The notes under the pieces were generated by a model. That model was not told where the DNA came from. It made no database searches and saw only the letters and a program-made list of their open reading frames with translations. Of a DNA stretch of 64,000 nucleotides, positions 12,922 through 25,792 are shown piece by piece. A program made the translations under genes and the position numbers. Numbering within the stretch: the stretch's first letter is position 1; each line of letters opens with the position of its first letter. The stretch lies in the NCBI RefSeq assembly GCF_018691265.1, contig NW_024881272.1, forward strand, positions 23,425,323-23,489,322, written 5' to 3'. The stretch is from Tyto alba. Lineage: Eukaryota; Chordata; Aves; Strigiformes; Tytonidae.

Positions 12922-15900
12922 TTTTGTGTAAAAGAATATGGTGTTTAATGTGGTAGGCATGCTGGCAAAATTAATTTTCATGTTTTTTCAAGCACGAGAT
13001 TTCAGTTCTGCCTTTGTTTCCTGGTCCTGCAACTCTTACGGGTTCTTTATGCTATGCAATAGACTTCAACTTTGAAGTTTTGAAGAAATTTGCAAATAAC
13101 AAAATGCAGATTTGGAAGGAAAAGTAAGTTCCTAGGAGCAGGCACAGCTGCTATGTCCTGCCTCAGGCGGTGTTGTGATGACTGATTTCAGAGACCAGTA
13201 GCTGGCATTATTATTCTCTTGTCCATTGTATGTGTTCTGTGCAGAGAGAGGAGGCCTGAATTCAGGTACTGAATTTTGTGTATGATTAAATGAATGTTCT
13301 ATATGTATGCATTTGAAAGCCCTTAAGTGAATGTTGTGTAAATGGTGATAATTGGAGGCAGTCTCCTTGCAATCCTTTCTCAAGCTAAATAAGGTCTAAG
13401 GCCAAAGGCCCAAATGTTTAATTGTATTAAACACAGAGCCTGAAAAATTTATTAACTCAGAAAGTGTGTATTACCAAGTTAATTGGAAGTGCCTTTAAGC
13501 TATTACCAGGTGGAAATTTGACTTTAGGTTTCAATTTTAAATTAAAGCAAAGCAGAAAACCATTCTGGGAGGCTGCAGGAAGGTCTGCAGTTACAGCGGT
13601 GCTTCTCTGTTCTCCCTTGTTTTTTTACTCTGTATAATACTTAGTATAAATGCTGGAAAGTTAGAATCAAAATCTAAAACCATATATAGGGGTCTGGATT
13701 TTCCTTAGGATATGTGGCAAGACGCAAATACAGGCTCTGAGTGCTCTGGGAAAACATAAAAGCATAGGAGGGGAAATGAAGATGACCTCAAGTTCTAGAA
13801 GGGTGTTTTTCTGCTTTGTTTTTAATCAGTATTCTTCAGTCGTATGCAGGACTGCCTTGTGCTTCTTGGCATATTTTTCTTTTTCTAGTTACATGTTATT
13901 TCAGTTATTGGAAGCAATTGTAAGAATGGTGTCACAGTAGAGAGGTTGATTCATTCCCTCCCCCCCCCTTTCCTGGCACACAAAAACTTCACAAAACCCA
14001 TGGACAAGAGTCAATCACAGCACAGGGATTAGCCAGAGTTAGGGATTTTCTTACTAAGATGTAAAGCAGCTCACACTGATAGCTAGCCAGGCACTTTGAG
14101 AAAGACATTGCAATTACAACAGCCTTGAAAAATAACAGAGAAAATTTGCCACCCTGTGTGCAAGATCTGTAGGCACCCTGCAGATATGATATGGAGAGAA
14201 ACCACCTCCCTGTTGTGTTAAGGTCTAAGTTGCCTGCCTAAAACTCTTTCCACAAATAAATCAGCACCCAAAATGTTCAGTGCCACAGAGTGACTTGCAC
14301 AGAATCCTTGTGTGATGGTTGCCGGACACAATTCTGTTTCAATATCATGTCAGTTAATTTTAGTGTTTAAACTCTTTCAACAATTTCCATGATTCATACA
14401 GAGACAGAGTTAGAAATTTACTGAAGTGCAATACTATGATGACAGGCTGTTACTGTAGTTTATTAATATACAGTAATTGTGGCCTTAGCACTTGAGTGAT
14501 CTAACGGCTTTTAACTCATATTTCTGTGAAATAAGCATGTTTCTCCAAACATCAGCATTTAACAGTGGACAACCAGTTTCTACTGGTGCAGTGTTGGTTT
14601 ATGTATAACCATCCAGACAGTGACCAGAAGTACACAAGACACGTGAGGTTTTAAAATGTTTCTTTAAGATGAAATTTTAAAATACTTATTTTTGACTTAA
14701 AAACTATTTAATGTTTGTCAGATTTAATAAGTATAAATCATCTGTTAGCAAAAGGGAAAAGAGGGCTTGAAAACGTAAATCTGGATGTGAAGGTTCCCAC
14801 CTGTGTGTCTACAGAGGTACCTCAGTCCCTTCCAAGGCTTTGCCTTTAGGCTGTGTTTATGGTAAGGAAAGAGCATATAGAAATTATAAGCAGCACCCAT
14901 TTGCTGAGATGGTAAAGAAGGAGGAATCAAAGATTATAAGAGTTTCTGAGCGTAAGTCATTACAGATACTGATAAAATTATACATTTGACCTAACATGCA
15001 CCCTTGCGTTTTTCTCAATTAAACTTACTACAGATAAACAAAGCACAGGGTCTTGCCTGCTGAAATGAGTAACTTGAATCTTAGTTCACCATATTTCCTG
15101 CTAGTGTTTAGGAAAAAGCACAACCTCTGCTGGATGACTGCTTTTATTATTTTTGTAATATAATTTTTCTACTGAAAGTTACGGATGTCACTGAACATGT
15201 TAAAAGATCTACTTCTTAGAGTTTTGTATATTAATCATTCACTTTATTTGCTTCCATTTTGTACGAACTCAAAGGTATCTGAGTAACTTTATGGAAGTGA
15301 GGAGAAATGCATCTTGCTTTGAGATAATGTTTTTAGATTTGATTCTTGTGGACAACCACACTTGAAGCTAGAAAACTCAACCACTAAAATTGGATTGAAA
15401 TAGTAGAATTATTTGTCCTAGCTGTTGAGAATCTCTTAAGCATTAGAACCTAATAACAATAAGATGATAAGACAAGAGAGGAGGGTGTGCCGGTAACATT
15501 AGGTAACCTGTAATTCAGAGTGATCTGAGGTATGTGTTGAATTTGGAATGCCATTTTCTGTGATTGGGATGCAGTTAAGTGTTTTTTAAAATGGATGAAA
15601 GGATTATGATCCATTCACTGGATAAAAAGAAAATTGTGTATGTATCTGAGCGTGCAACATCCCACTAATATGTATATACACACATATTTGTATTTGTTTA
15701 ATAAGTACCTTGCAACAATCAATAAAGGGCAAAAGTTTCATTTGTAAAGTGCTGTCATCTTGGTGAAATAAAACCAAAATAGAAATAACGAATGAATTAG
15801 CATTGTGATTACTGAGACCCACTGATGCTTTAATAAGCTGTTGTTAAAGAAATGTTATTACAAGGCTGAAACAAGCTCTTCCTACTTGTAAATTATACAA

Positions 15901-16339
15901 GAATTAAAAGTGCAAGTTTGAAAAATTGTATTTTGCCAAACAATATTCCTCATAATCACAAAGGGACAGGAACCACATTTAAACAGTGGTGAGTATATTA
16001 AAAGGAAAACGTAAGGATGTTAAACATAAGGATAGCTGGAGAGCCCACTGGATTGCCTCCTGCCCTGCAGCAGATGCTTAGGAGACAAATCATAGAGTAG
16101 GTTTCACCAGAGTATCTTTCCAGCAGGCATCCATCCATGCACAGATATCAGTCATCCAAGTTCATAAAGGAAAAAAAGAAAGAGAAATAGCCTTGCTGTA
16201 TATATAAGAATGGGCCACCTGTCTTCTAGACCACTTTCTTTCCACTTCAAAGTCAGTCATGAACATGAGAATGTCTGTGCCATTCTTGGTTTCTTCCCAG
16301 TGTAATAACAACTGAGCTGACACATCATTTTTCACATAT

Positions 16340-16495
16340 TCATCCTGACAATAGCCATGTGAGAACAGCAGGCAAGTTTTACTGTGGAAGCTGAGGCACA
16401 GTAGTGCCTTGGCATATGTGATGGAAGGTTAAAGGCAGGGATTTAAACCTCAATTTCACAATTTCCAGGCTCAAGAACTATTCCCATTATGATCT
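16340..16495 (-). mobile_element. MIR-like ancient SINE
   Basis: CATCCTGACAATAGCCATGTGAG, TTACTGTGGAAGCTGAGGCACAG, ATGTGATGGAAGG and GGCAGGGATTTAAACCTC line up in order with the reverse complement of the amniote MIR core (ATCCTCACAACAACCCTATGAG, TTACAGATGAGGAAACTGAGGCACAG, GGCAGAGCTGGGATTTGAACCC). The match to GAAGCTGAGGCACAG is especially clear. MIR copies predate the split of birds and mammals, so high divergence is expected. Comparison is from memory. Confidence 0.6.
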
Positions 16496-18151
16496 TTTCA
16501 TGCTTGTGTCAAAAACTTCTTTTAATTCATTTAGCCCAGGCACCTAAATAAGGTTACCCATGTATGCCTATTGTATGTGCTTATCTAGTTCATCTCGTAT
16601 CACAACTGTAATTTTTTCCTACACAAAGGAGACTACTTTCAATCTTAATTCAGCCCAAGTCATAAAAGCTTTCAGATAAAAATGCAAGCTCCTCTCTCCT
16701 ACAACGCCGGTCTTATTTTTGGCTGCCCTTCTATTTAGAACAGTGGGCACTTGTAGCATGAGGACAGAGTTTGGGTTTTTTTTTGTTTAAAATATCTCGC
16801 AGCAGGTGAGTGTTCATAGAACACTTAATTGCAGACATGTGTTTAATTAATTCTTCTCAAACCTGTGTGCAACTCTGTGGAAAAATAGCATCTAGAAGAA
16901 CAGGAGGAGCAGTATGATTGCCAGTTTCTGAATTAAAATTTTTGGATGAGGTATATTTGATGTGGGTGCTAGATACTGAAAAAGCATCAGGATTCAATTT
17001 AGTTTTTACATTTATTTTAAGAAACCATCTAATGATGGGTCTTTGAAATAAAACAAGTTAATATTTGGGTATATGAAGCATATTTGTGTTGGCATATATT
17101 ATGTTTAATTCACTTGAAATTTTTGGCTCTTACAAAATTACAAGGAAGCATCTTTTATGTGTCTGGTATGTGCTTAATGTGTAGCAACATACAAGTATCT
17201 GTGCTAAATATACATGACCCAGCATCATTTTTCAAGGCTCTGGCTGGTATTCAAGTCAGGTAATGCAGATCATATGTTACTTCTCAAAGGCCATGGTTCA
17301 CATAAAAGACACCTTGCCAAGTTAGAGGGAGGTTACATATCTGTGCCTTGGCCTTGAAGGGAATTTGGCAAAAGAGACTTTTTTCCCTGGCAAGGTCCTT
17401 TGGGTTCACTGGGAAGCTGCATGGCCTAAAAACAACACATGTGATGAAATGACTCTGAACTGCTCTGGTAAAGAAAAGAAAACCTGAAAAATAGAAGTGA
17501 AATGTTATTACTCTGCTACAAATGTTTGGTAGGGCAAATTTTAAAATAGCTGCTGAGATGGTTTTCTGATTTATAACAATTGTTTCGCAACAAGCAAATT
17601 GTCTAGACTAGCAGAGAACAACAGTGATTTTTATAGATGAAATATGGGTGAGAGAGATGCATCTTCATGGCTGGCTGTCGCTCACTCTGCATTGCGCTGC
17701 AGGAAGGCTGTGTAGGTGGCTCTCCAGTAGACCAGAGGTACTGCCTTTGAGGGCTTCAGGTTCCCTTCCCAAATCCATCACATTTGCTTTGTGTGGCTGG
17801 GGAGGGCAGATGACAGCCTTACTGATGAGTGCATACCTAACTTGTCTGCTTGTACTTTTCTCTCTGGCTTTCTGTACCCCTGTTCTTGTGCATCACTTAA
17901 AATGTAATTTGAGAAAACATTTCTTTTGCAGGCATCACACACCCTAGCTCAGCCCAGAACTCTGCATGGGTTTGCTGCTGGTTTCCAGCATAGTGAAGCA
18001 GACTTGTGTGTGCCTAAATCTCTGCTAGCATCTCTTCCACACCGTGAGGCCCTCCTTGTGATTCACTTTATAGAATTATCCAGAAATCTGTGTTTGCTCA
18101 GCAAGTGACTTTTTCAATGCTATCAACTGCAAAAGTCCTTTTCTTATGAAA

Positions 18152-18218
18152 TGTTTTGTTTGGTGTTTTTTTTTTTTTGTTTTGCTTTGTTTGTTGGTTG
18201 GTTTTTTTCTTAGTTTTT
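18152..18218. repeat. T/G-rich low-complexity tract
   Basis: TTTTGTTTGG, a T13 run, then GTTTTGCTTTG and GTTGGTTGG units. Confidence 0.88.
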
Positions 18219-19180
18219 CAATGGGGAGCATGTCTGAGCAAGTTATTTTTTACCCCCAGCCAAGTAAGATGACGCCTGTTTCTTTTTCATGGTCTTCCTC
18301 CTCAGAACTGTGTTGTTCCCATAAGCTCTCTAGAATAATTTCGTTTTGAGCAAAAACAAAACAGGGAAAATTTCAGCTAAAAAAAAAAGGTGAAAGTTTT
18401 CCCATTCTTCTGCCTGAAGCTTATGAGTTAATAGAAATGATGATAGCAGAAATTTCCACTCCCAGTGTAGTGGGAGCTTGGTTATGAAGTGTGAGGAGCA
18501 AGAATTAGTTTAGAGGGTGAGGACTGAACATGCTCCAGGGATCTGACACTGAGCAGAGATGCCTGGGAGAGAGAGGCTGGAGTTGTTTGGACTTGGAGTT
18601 ATCAAATGACAAATACATCAGTCAGGAGTTGTTACTCCATGCGATGGAGTAAGCGAAGGTGGGTGTGATGGGCACCCAGCCATCCGGCACCTCTCCCTGC
18701 TGTCACCCAAGACTTGCTCAGGAGGTTCTCTCTCAAACTGATATTTCACAGGTAATGTCTTTGGAATACGATCACTCTTTTTTCTTTTTTTAAATTTTCA
18801 ATTAAAAATTTTCAGCTTGTCCTGGTCCTTAGGTCATCAGGGAAAATACAAGATTTCACTGTGGAAGACTTTTCTGTTTCTTGTATTTATGTGTAGCTTG
18901 TTTGAGCGACAAACAGTTAACTGAGAACTTGGCATGTCCATAATCTTCTGTGGCGACTGGTCATTTTGCATTTAAGAAGAGAAAGACAACAACCAGGTTA
19001 CTGATTAAATACTGTATTTTTGGTACACCCTTATTTTTTTCTGGTTGTGTGTTTCCAGGGCTACTCTAAGAGTGCAAACTTAAAAAAAGACTGCTTGTAG
19101 CATCGCCTGTCCCCGGTGGTTACTATTGTCCTTTGGAGGTAACTAGTGATGTGTACCATGACAGCTTCCTCCAAGCAGTA

Positions 19181-19235
19181 GAATTATAGAGATGTTGGTT
19201 GGAGGGAAGGTGTAGAGGTAGTTGTAGTCCACTTA
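19181..19235 (-). mobile_element. Possible short CR1 tail relic
   Basis: GAATTATAGAGATGTTGGTT followed by GGAGGGAAGGTG and TTGTAGTCCACT resembles the reverse complement of the CR1 3' end (consensus GAATCATAGAATGG, then TTGGAAGGGACC, then AGTCCAACC). It is only about 55 bases and strongly diverged. Confidence 0.35.
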
Positions 19236-20399
19236 ACATACTTTTTCCGTGGACGCAAAGATTTTCATGTACGATCTATCACACTTCTGTTAGGTCTCAC
19301 TGAGGTAGGTTTTGGGATTTACTGGAACAGTTACCAATCAGAATAAATGTATGTATGCCCATGCCCAACTCTAGTGCCCTGGGGCCAAAACTCAGGATTT
19401 TAGGTTTGCTTAATTAGTACTTTCCTTCCATTTCAAAACTTTAGGGCATACAAATGTTTTAAATGGCTTTGTAGATATACCCTTTCTCAGACTGTGTGAG
19501 AATTTGGTTTATATATAGGTATACTTTTGTGACTAGTCTCAGTGGATTTAGATGGTTTCCGGAAATCAGTGTTGCTCAATTAAATGTGCAGGGGAAAAAG
19601 ATTCATTACAACAATGTAAATTCAAGTTGAACAATTGGTTTTTTAGGTTTTACTGCAGGTGAACATTCAGTTTCCTTTTGTTCTGGTTTTTAAAAGTAAT
19701 GATTTTTTAAAAAATGAACAAAACTAAAGTAAGTCCTGAGTGTATGAGCTGGGGAGTAGGTGTATAGTGAGAGATATAATTGCACTGTAATCTTTAAGGA
19801 CAGAAGTTTATGGATTCTGCTGTATTTGTCATTTGAAAAATTTACACTGTTTTACTAAGATCACAGAGTAACTAACAAAATCAAAAAACCAAAGCAACTG
19901 TTGAAATGCAATACATCAGCTCAGCACACTGTATTGCAAACCAGTCCATCATACTGCAATCACTAGCAACCTGAGCAGTAAATTAACATTTCACTGGGAT
20001 GTATGTAAATATAAACGAAGAAGAAATAGACATGATTATAGATGAGTAAATATGTGAAATCAGCATCAGTTAAGCAAGCACACTTAATAATTGCTTGCTG
20101 TTCATGTCAGGACAACATGCCAAAGACTGCAGACAGTCTTAAAAGGCATTTTCTGGATTTGGAGCTATTCTTTGCACATTCCTGGGGCTCCTTTCACCAA
20201 GGATGGCAAAATTCAGTACACCTGTGTGTGATGAATTTCTGTGGTCAGGTCTGTGATACTCCTTCACAGAGGCTTCTTGAGGACAGAGCATGTGTCTCCG
20301 CTTCTGTGTGGACGTTGCTGACCTTGGTGGATCCGCTGTCTGCAAAGGCCTTTTGGAAATAAAGCTGAGCAAACAGCAGTAGTAGAGGTCCAGGCCTGC

Positions 20400-21660
20400 A
20401 GCTTCATGTGTCAACTGTGACCTCCAAATCACCTGGGTTTGGGGTTGATGTTGTCCCCTGGTGCCAGTGGTCCGTGTGGGTGGCTGGTGGGCTCCTTAAC
20501 ACACGACCACAGTCCGCATTGAGCATGTTGCAAGTTGTGAAGGGGTCTCCTGTCTCGCTGCCTCAGGAGTGTCATTCCACCACCCCTTCTGCTGAGTGTG
20601 TCCTCAGCTGGTGGTTGTTTCTCCACGTGGTGCCAACTGGTCTGACCTGGTCCTTGGTGCTGAAGCCGTGGTGGGTTGACCTTGGCCAGCTGTCAGATGT
20701 CCACCCAGCTGCAGGGAAATACCTGCTCTACCACAGTGTCTCTAAGGGCTGCAGAGGAGCCTCTTCTCGGGTGTCCAGAGCTGCTTGTTCTTTCCTGACC
20801 TGGGTGCCCCCATGGCTGTTTCTCACACTCTTTACCTCACTCCTCACCCCCCATGAGGTGTTCTGCCCCTTCTTAAACCTGGTACCACAGCGGCACTGCC
20901 ATGATGAGCTTGGCTGTGCCCTGCTGTGGGGCTGTTGTGGAACAACACGGAGCAGCCCTGACCTCTCCTTCACAGAGACCTTCCTGCAGCTCACCCCGAC
21001 ACCCTGTACAGACGGTGGTGGGGTGTGTGTTGAAGCAAGAAGCATCCCAGGCACTCAGTAGTCTCCCTGGTCTGGTCCACACACGTTGGAGTAGGGCAGA
21101 GCCTGGCCTCTGGGCTTTGTCAAAAGCAGCAACTGGAGTGTGTCCCTTGGTCGAGCTGCCATGTGTATTGAGTTACATCATGCCACTCCGTAGGCATGGT
21201 GGGGGTCTGCGTAAGCAGTTAGGGTGGGCTAAACCAGAAGGCGAAATTGAGATTAAGAAGGTACCACAGTTTAGAGATTGCTGTTTTAAGGGTAAAGTTT
21301 CACTCTACAGCTTCAGGTGGCAAGTGCCAGCTTGCAGCTTCTGAGGGAGAGGTGCCATCTTCCAATGCCCCCCCCCCGCCCCGCTCTGTCCGATCCTGCC
21401 CTGAGCCACTGTGCTTCCTGCCCTGATTGGAAAAGAACAAAAAAAGCAGCTTTCTGCCAGGTTGGGGGTTCAAATCTTTGCTACAGAGGCTCTGGTGATC
21501 CTGGAGCTGCTTGTAGGGATTTGGGCATCAGTGTCTGAAGGCAGGAAGGGGAGGTGAGGGGACCAAGGAACAGAGCAAGGCCCCCAGCCCTCTTCAGTAG
21601 CTGCAAGCTGCTGGAATGGCTCAGCTGAGACATGCAACTGCACCCTTAGCATTTTAACCT
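20400..21660. other. GC-rich intronic block around the ERV LTR
   Basis: This stretch is visibly richer in G and C than its AT-rich surroundings and contains several long but unrecognisable open frames on both strands. The middle is explained by the LTR; the flanks 20400-20668 and 21011-21660 are not. They may be more of the same or another old retroviral insertion, or simply GC-rich intron. The long open frames follow from the low stop-codon density and show no domain I recognise. Confidence 0.5.
20669..21010 (-). mobile_element. Decayed avian endogenous-retrovirus LTR (solo or partial)
   Basis: On the + strand, GTGGGTTGACCTTGGCCAGC followed by TGTCAGATGTCCACC closely resembles one end of a widespread bird ERV LTR. 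Further on are TGCAGGGAAATACCTGCTC, GGTGCCCCCATGGCTGTTTCTC, CCTTCTTAAACCTGGTACCA and CTTCACAGAGACCTTCCTGC, in the order of that LTR, up to CCCTGTACA at 21002-21010. Read on the minus strand the element would start TGTACAGGG, carry a TATA-like TTTAAG near 20869-20876, and end GGTCAACCCACCA. It is shorter than the remembered full LTR, so internal parts are lost. No gag, pol or env coding sequence is seen and no target duplication was found. The family name cannot be fixed without a repeat library. Confidence 0.6.
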
Positions 21661-22934
21661 CTTACATGTTAGGAATATGCATTTAAAGATTGTCTTCTTT
21701 TGGGGTCGCTGAATCTGTATCCCTTCTAGATCAGGGAAACTCAGCCCTCAGTTCATCAAAAGTTTAGTGTGTAAAGCGCCTGGGCTTACAGATGTCATTT
21801 CCCTCTTCCTCGAGGACGTACTCATGGATGTATGTATCCAGAATGTGAAACGTGGAACCGCTGCCAGCTCTGCTAGGGATGTTGGTGTCTTGGGGTTGAA
21901 CAGGTTTCTCCTCTCACTCCTTTCTACATCTCAGCAGCTGTCTCTGCCCCATTTATAGGTTAGGTTCATCATTGAGGTGGTTGATCAGAATTGTATTTGA
22001 AAAATGGCCTTAGTGTGACCTGTGCGCTGAATGACATCATGGCTGGACTCTGTTAACTCCCCGCATGGAGTTAAATGGTTTAGTGTTTTATAGGGATACA
22101 AGATCACCAAACACTTCTCACTTGGAGAAAGCAATGTTTCAAAATGATCCTCAGATCACATATTGCAAAATTCTCTTGTACAGCGAGTGCAGAAGAAAAA
22201 TACAAATGTTCAACCTGGATGCCTAGTTTTATCCATCCAAGTCTGTCATGTAAATCCGGAAGATACAACTGTATTGATTATTAAAATGTTACATGATTTT
22301 TTTTTTCTTTCATTTTTGCTGAGTCTTTCAGGCCTGAATGTCACTTTGGTTTCTTTGCTGACTTTCACTTTTAGTGATTAGTTTCTTACCAAACATAGGC
22401 CAGCCTGTGCAGGTTTCCAGATAGACTGTAGGTTTTTTATGTCAATCCACATCTAAAATGAAATTAAAGGTTGTTATTTGTATACATAAAACTGTATCTT
22501 AATTCTGATGAATGTCAAGAAAACTAATGTCAGTGTATGGTACATTTTGTAGGTTTGCTGTGTCAGCTGTTCTGTAATTTCCAGTTCTATGACCATGTTA
22601 TAAACCTGCAAAAATTCATTTATTAAAAAAATTAACGATTAAAATGGTTCCAAATTATCATGTACCTGAGTGAATGCCCAAGGGGCTGGGGAGAGCCCTC
22701 TATTGCCCTCATTTATAGACAAGCCAGATGGACTTTATTCATTTTAGGGAAAAAAGGGTACTCAAGCAGAAACTGTGCTTGTCAGGTTGTACTCTGCCGA
22801 ATTTGTGTGGCTGAGGCCATTCAACCAGGATTTGTAGCTGGAGCACCAATTATCTTATAATTTAGATTAACATGACACATTCCTTGCTTATGTGATGTTG
22901 TGTCCTCATGGGGGTGATTTGGTTATTTTTCCAG

Positions 22935-23080
22935 GCAAGCCAACATTTATGAAAGCTCCTGAAGATCAGATTGGGATTTCTGGAGGAGTGGCCTCTTTTG
23001 TGTGTCAGGCAACAGGAGAGCCTAAACCTCGTATCACATGGATGAAGAAGGGGAAGAAAGTCAGTTCTCAGCGGTTTGAG
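22935..23080 (+). CDS. PTPRF: PTPRF (LAR) coding exon: first half of Ig-like domain 1
   Basis: This internal exon encodes the N-terminal half of Ig domain 1 of the receptor-type tyrosine phosphatase LAR, a synaptic and neurite cell-surface receptor. Seen: an acceptor with a pyrimidine-rich tract ending in AG at 22933-22934, a GTAATT donor at 23081, and 146 bases. The first two bases (GC) complete a codon split in phase 1, probably Ser, and 48 full codons follow, ending in phase 0. Readable motifs are [27 protein letters not shown] (containing the first Ig cysteine), ITWMKK (the core Trp) and [12 protein letters not shown]. Known: in the LAR family the basic KKGKK segment binds heparan and chondroitin sulfate. 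The paralogue choice rests on residues: [11 protein letters not shown] and the APEDQ start match PTPRF, whereas PTPRD and PTPRS carry WNKK and DP(R/K)P here. No signal peptide is in this exon; the signal exon must lie upstream. The paralogue comparison is from memory, not an alignment. Confidence 0.95.
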
Positions 23081-25792
23081 GTAATTACAAAAAACAAAAA
23101 TAAAAATTTGGTAATCAGTCTAATGCTTGCAAGCCTTAATTACACAATAGTCATCACTGCAACCTGTGTATCTCTGCATCACTATACTACAGAGTCTAGA
23201 GCTTCAGAGTAAAGTAAGTTTCTTTCCCTGCAGCAATGCAGTCTGTAGGGCAGGCATTCTTTGAGCATGATGCTGGAAGCACATACATAGGACATTCTTC
23301 TTCAGATGGGAGACTAGAGCTTACACCGAATTGGATGGCAGATAAGAGTTGGATCTAGCAGTAATTATCTGCTTTCATTGTGAAAATTGGTAAGGCACCT
23401 CCTTGGCCTGCTACCCCAGTGGGATGCTAGAATGCTCTTGGAAGCTTTCTAAGTGATGGCTACTGCCATCCCTCCCACAAATGTGCTTGGGGAATGGCGA
23501 AATCATCCTGAAGGGTGAATTGATTTCCCTGTGAACTAAAGTCTGAGAGAAAGAAAAAGGGAAGAACAGGTATTGGAAATGCTTTTGAAAAAAAAAGATC
23601 CAATTTGGTTCATATTTTAAATAGCACATACATTTTCACTGACTTTCTCCACTTTTTTCTCCACTTTTCCTTTTTTGGAGTTGGGCTATTTTCTCTAAAA
23701 CTGCCCTTAGAAATGTAACCCTTATGCCATTCTGCTGCCTTTCCTCTAATCCCGTCTTTGATGGTTTTCCTTTTCTGACTGGAGCACAAGATGACTTTGC
23801 TGCCCAGAATGGATTGATTCAAGTCACCAGTTTTAATCATGATTCTGTATGTGAGCAGAAAACCTTGATTAAAGTAATCAATTTTAATCTTGTTTTACAT
23901 TGTTATTTTTCCCTAATAAAGGTTAAGTTTTGTTGTATAGTAACCATTTAAACATTCTAATTTACACGTAGATACAACCTTTATAGTGGATTTGGCACTT
24001 ACTGTGACTGACCAGAGGGCTATGCCATATTACAAACATTTATACAAGCAATTTCATATCTTCATTCACATCAGTTTTGATACATAGTTGAGGTGGTTTT
24101 GTGTTAGGAGACAGTGAATAATATCTTTCATTTTTTTTTCTAAATAACTATTAATTTTACCTCATTACTAAGCTAGTCTTTATTTGGAGGAATATTGGAA
24201 TTCAGTTTAAATGAAAAAATTAATAAACAAGTCTGATGTACACATGTTGAGTTACTACAAAAAAGAGGTATCCATCATTTGCAAATCAACAGCATTTCTG
24301 GTCTTGGGGTCAGATCCTTAGTAGTTGTAGCTCCCTTCTCTCACACAGACTGTTTGTTCAAAGGATAGTAAGGGCAAAAGAGCTTTTCTGCTGTTTTATC
24401 TCTTAGCTTTTTAGTTCTTATCACTGAAATGAATTCATCTCTGCATCTGACTTGTTTTAAAATTCAGCAGTAGCCCTATCCTGTGTAAAGGTTATGGAAA
24501 GCTTACAATTTTGTTACAGTTTCATAATTAATTTAAAATTGAGTATTTAAAAAAATAATTCCTTAATGTGTATTATGTTGTTGTTCATATTTCTCTGTCC
24601 TGTCTGCTGCTACTTGACCACAAATTAGGGTTTTTTTCCAAGCTGTTTCTGCTGGTTAGAAGGGACTATTCCTCCCGGCATGAGGAGTAACAGATTTTTG
24701 GTGACCTTGGTTACCTTTTGATTTCTTCCTATTCCTCCTGTCACTGCACAGTCTTGTAGGGCATATAATTTTTCTCCTTCCTGTTTTTATTCATTTGGGT
24801 TTTTATGCTGTAAGAAGCACTCCGAAACAGGGCTCTTGAAAATAGGGTAAAAGTTTTGCATGAGGGTAATGGAGGTCCTAGGCTCTTGTACGTGTATCTG
24901 GAATGGAGTATAGCTTAGTCTCTTCATTTTCCCCTGCAGTTCCCAAGTGACAGGAGGGGGGCTTGTGCCTTCCCTCATGGCGTCATCATCTGCAGTTCAT
25001 TTAATATTTCCAACTTTTGCTGTGCTTAGTAAGAGGAGAATGATGAGTTTGGCATTAACAGTGGCCTGAGGCTGTGTGCCTTCCCAGCTTTGCTGTTAAG
25101 GAATAGTGTATAGTCATCCAGCTGCACACTAACAAATGCCTCTTTCTTCCATGTAGAGGTTAGAGTAATGCATGTTACAGTTTAGCAGGATAGATGGAAA
25201 GGCAATGATTTATTAAAGATTTGATTTATTTTGCTGGGTAAGGAATCGTAATTACATCATTGTTGATTATGCCAGAGTTGCAAAGTACCTGATCCTGAAG
25301 GACATTAAAGACCCTTACTTTCTGCTCAAGTTAGCATGCACTGTATGTGCTCAAGGTTTTATTCTAGTTTTGTTACTATTTTCCTGGTAATCCCACAGGA
25401 GTATATCATCCTGCTTCTCCATCAAGGTGAAAGTTGGCACTAAATTGCTATCAGTGTGATTAGTAAAACCATTAGTGCAAATATGGCTCAGATGTTTTAA
25501 ATCATCAGATCCACATCTTTATTACCAGGTTGTTAATTTGTCAACCTTAATTGATTCATAAAGAACCTCACTGGATCTTCATTTGTTCTGGCCTCCTCAG
25601 AGGACAAATACGTTCTTGACTCTGAGATTTTTGCATTTCTGCGCTTGGACCACTTGACTAATGGCATGGTATTTTATAGCTTACAGGGCTTGTTTTGGTT
25701 TGATTTTTGTTTTTTAACCCTTGCATTGTTTTGACTTTGAGTTTCTGTTGCAGAGGATACCAGTAAAAAGTACTTTCTTTTCATTGTTAAAG
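23081..25792 (+). other. PTPRF: PTPRF intron splitting Ig domain 1 (phase 0)
   Basis: This 2,712-base intron runs from the GTAATT donor to the TTAAAG acceptor and separates the two halves of Ig1 between codons. I see no recognisable repeat, RNA gene or further exon in it. It is AT-rich and unremarkable, with short T tracts such as 24131-24140. Confidence 0.93.

Larger units (their letters stand above)
1..22934 (+). other. PTPRF: Upstream PTPRF intron (3' part of a long intron)
   Basis: This is non-coding sequence before the first recognised exon, ending in the acceptor at 22933-22934. I looked for the LAR signal-peptide exon (hydrophobic leader ending in phase 1 before a GT donor) and found no convincing candidate, so it is probably upstream of the window. 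Open frames here are short, many do not begin with ATG, and none resembles a known protein. Apart from the repeats listed separately, I see only ordinary AT-rich intronic DNA with occasional T-rich and A-rich tracts. Intron assignment assumes no unrecognised exon or nested gene. Confidence 0.75.

Noticed and set aside
20408..21061. 217-codon open frame on the + strand
   Set aside because: It runs antisense through the ERV LTR and its GC-rich flanks, where stop codons are sparse; the translation has no domain character.
21465..21480. GGGGGTTCAAATC resembling a tRNA B box
   Set aside because: No A box or cloverleaf could be built around it.
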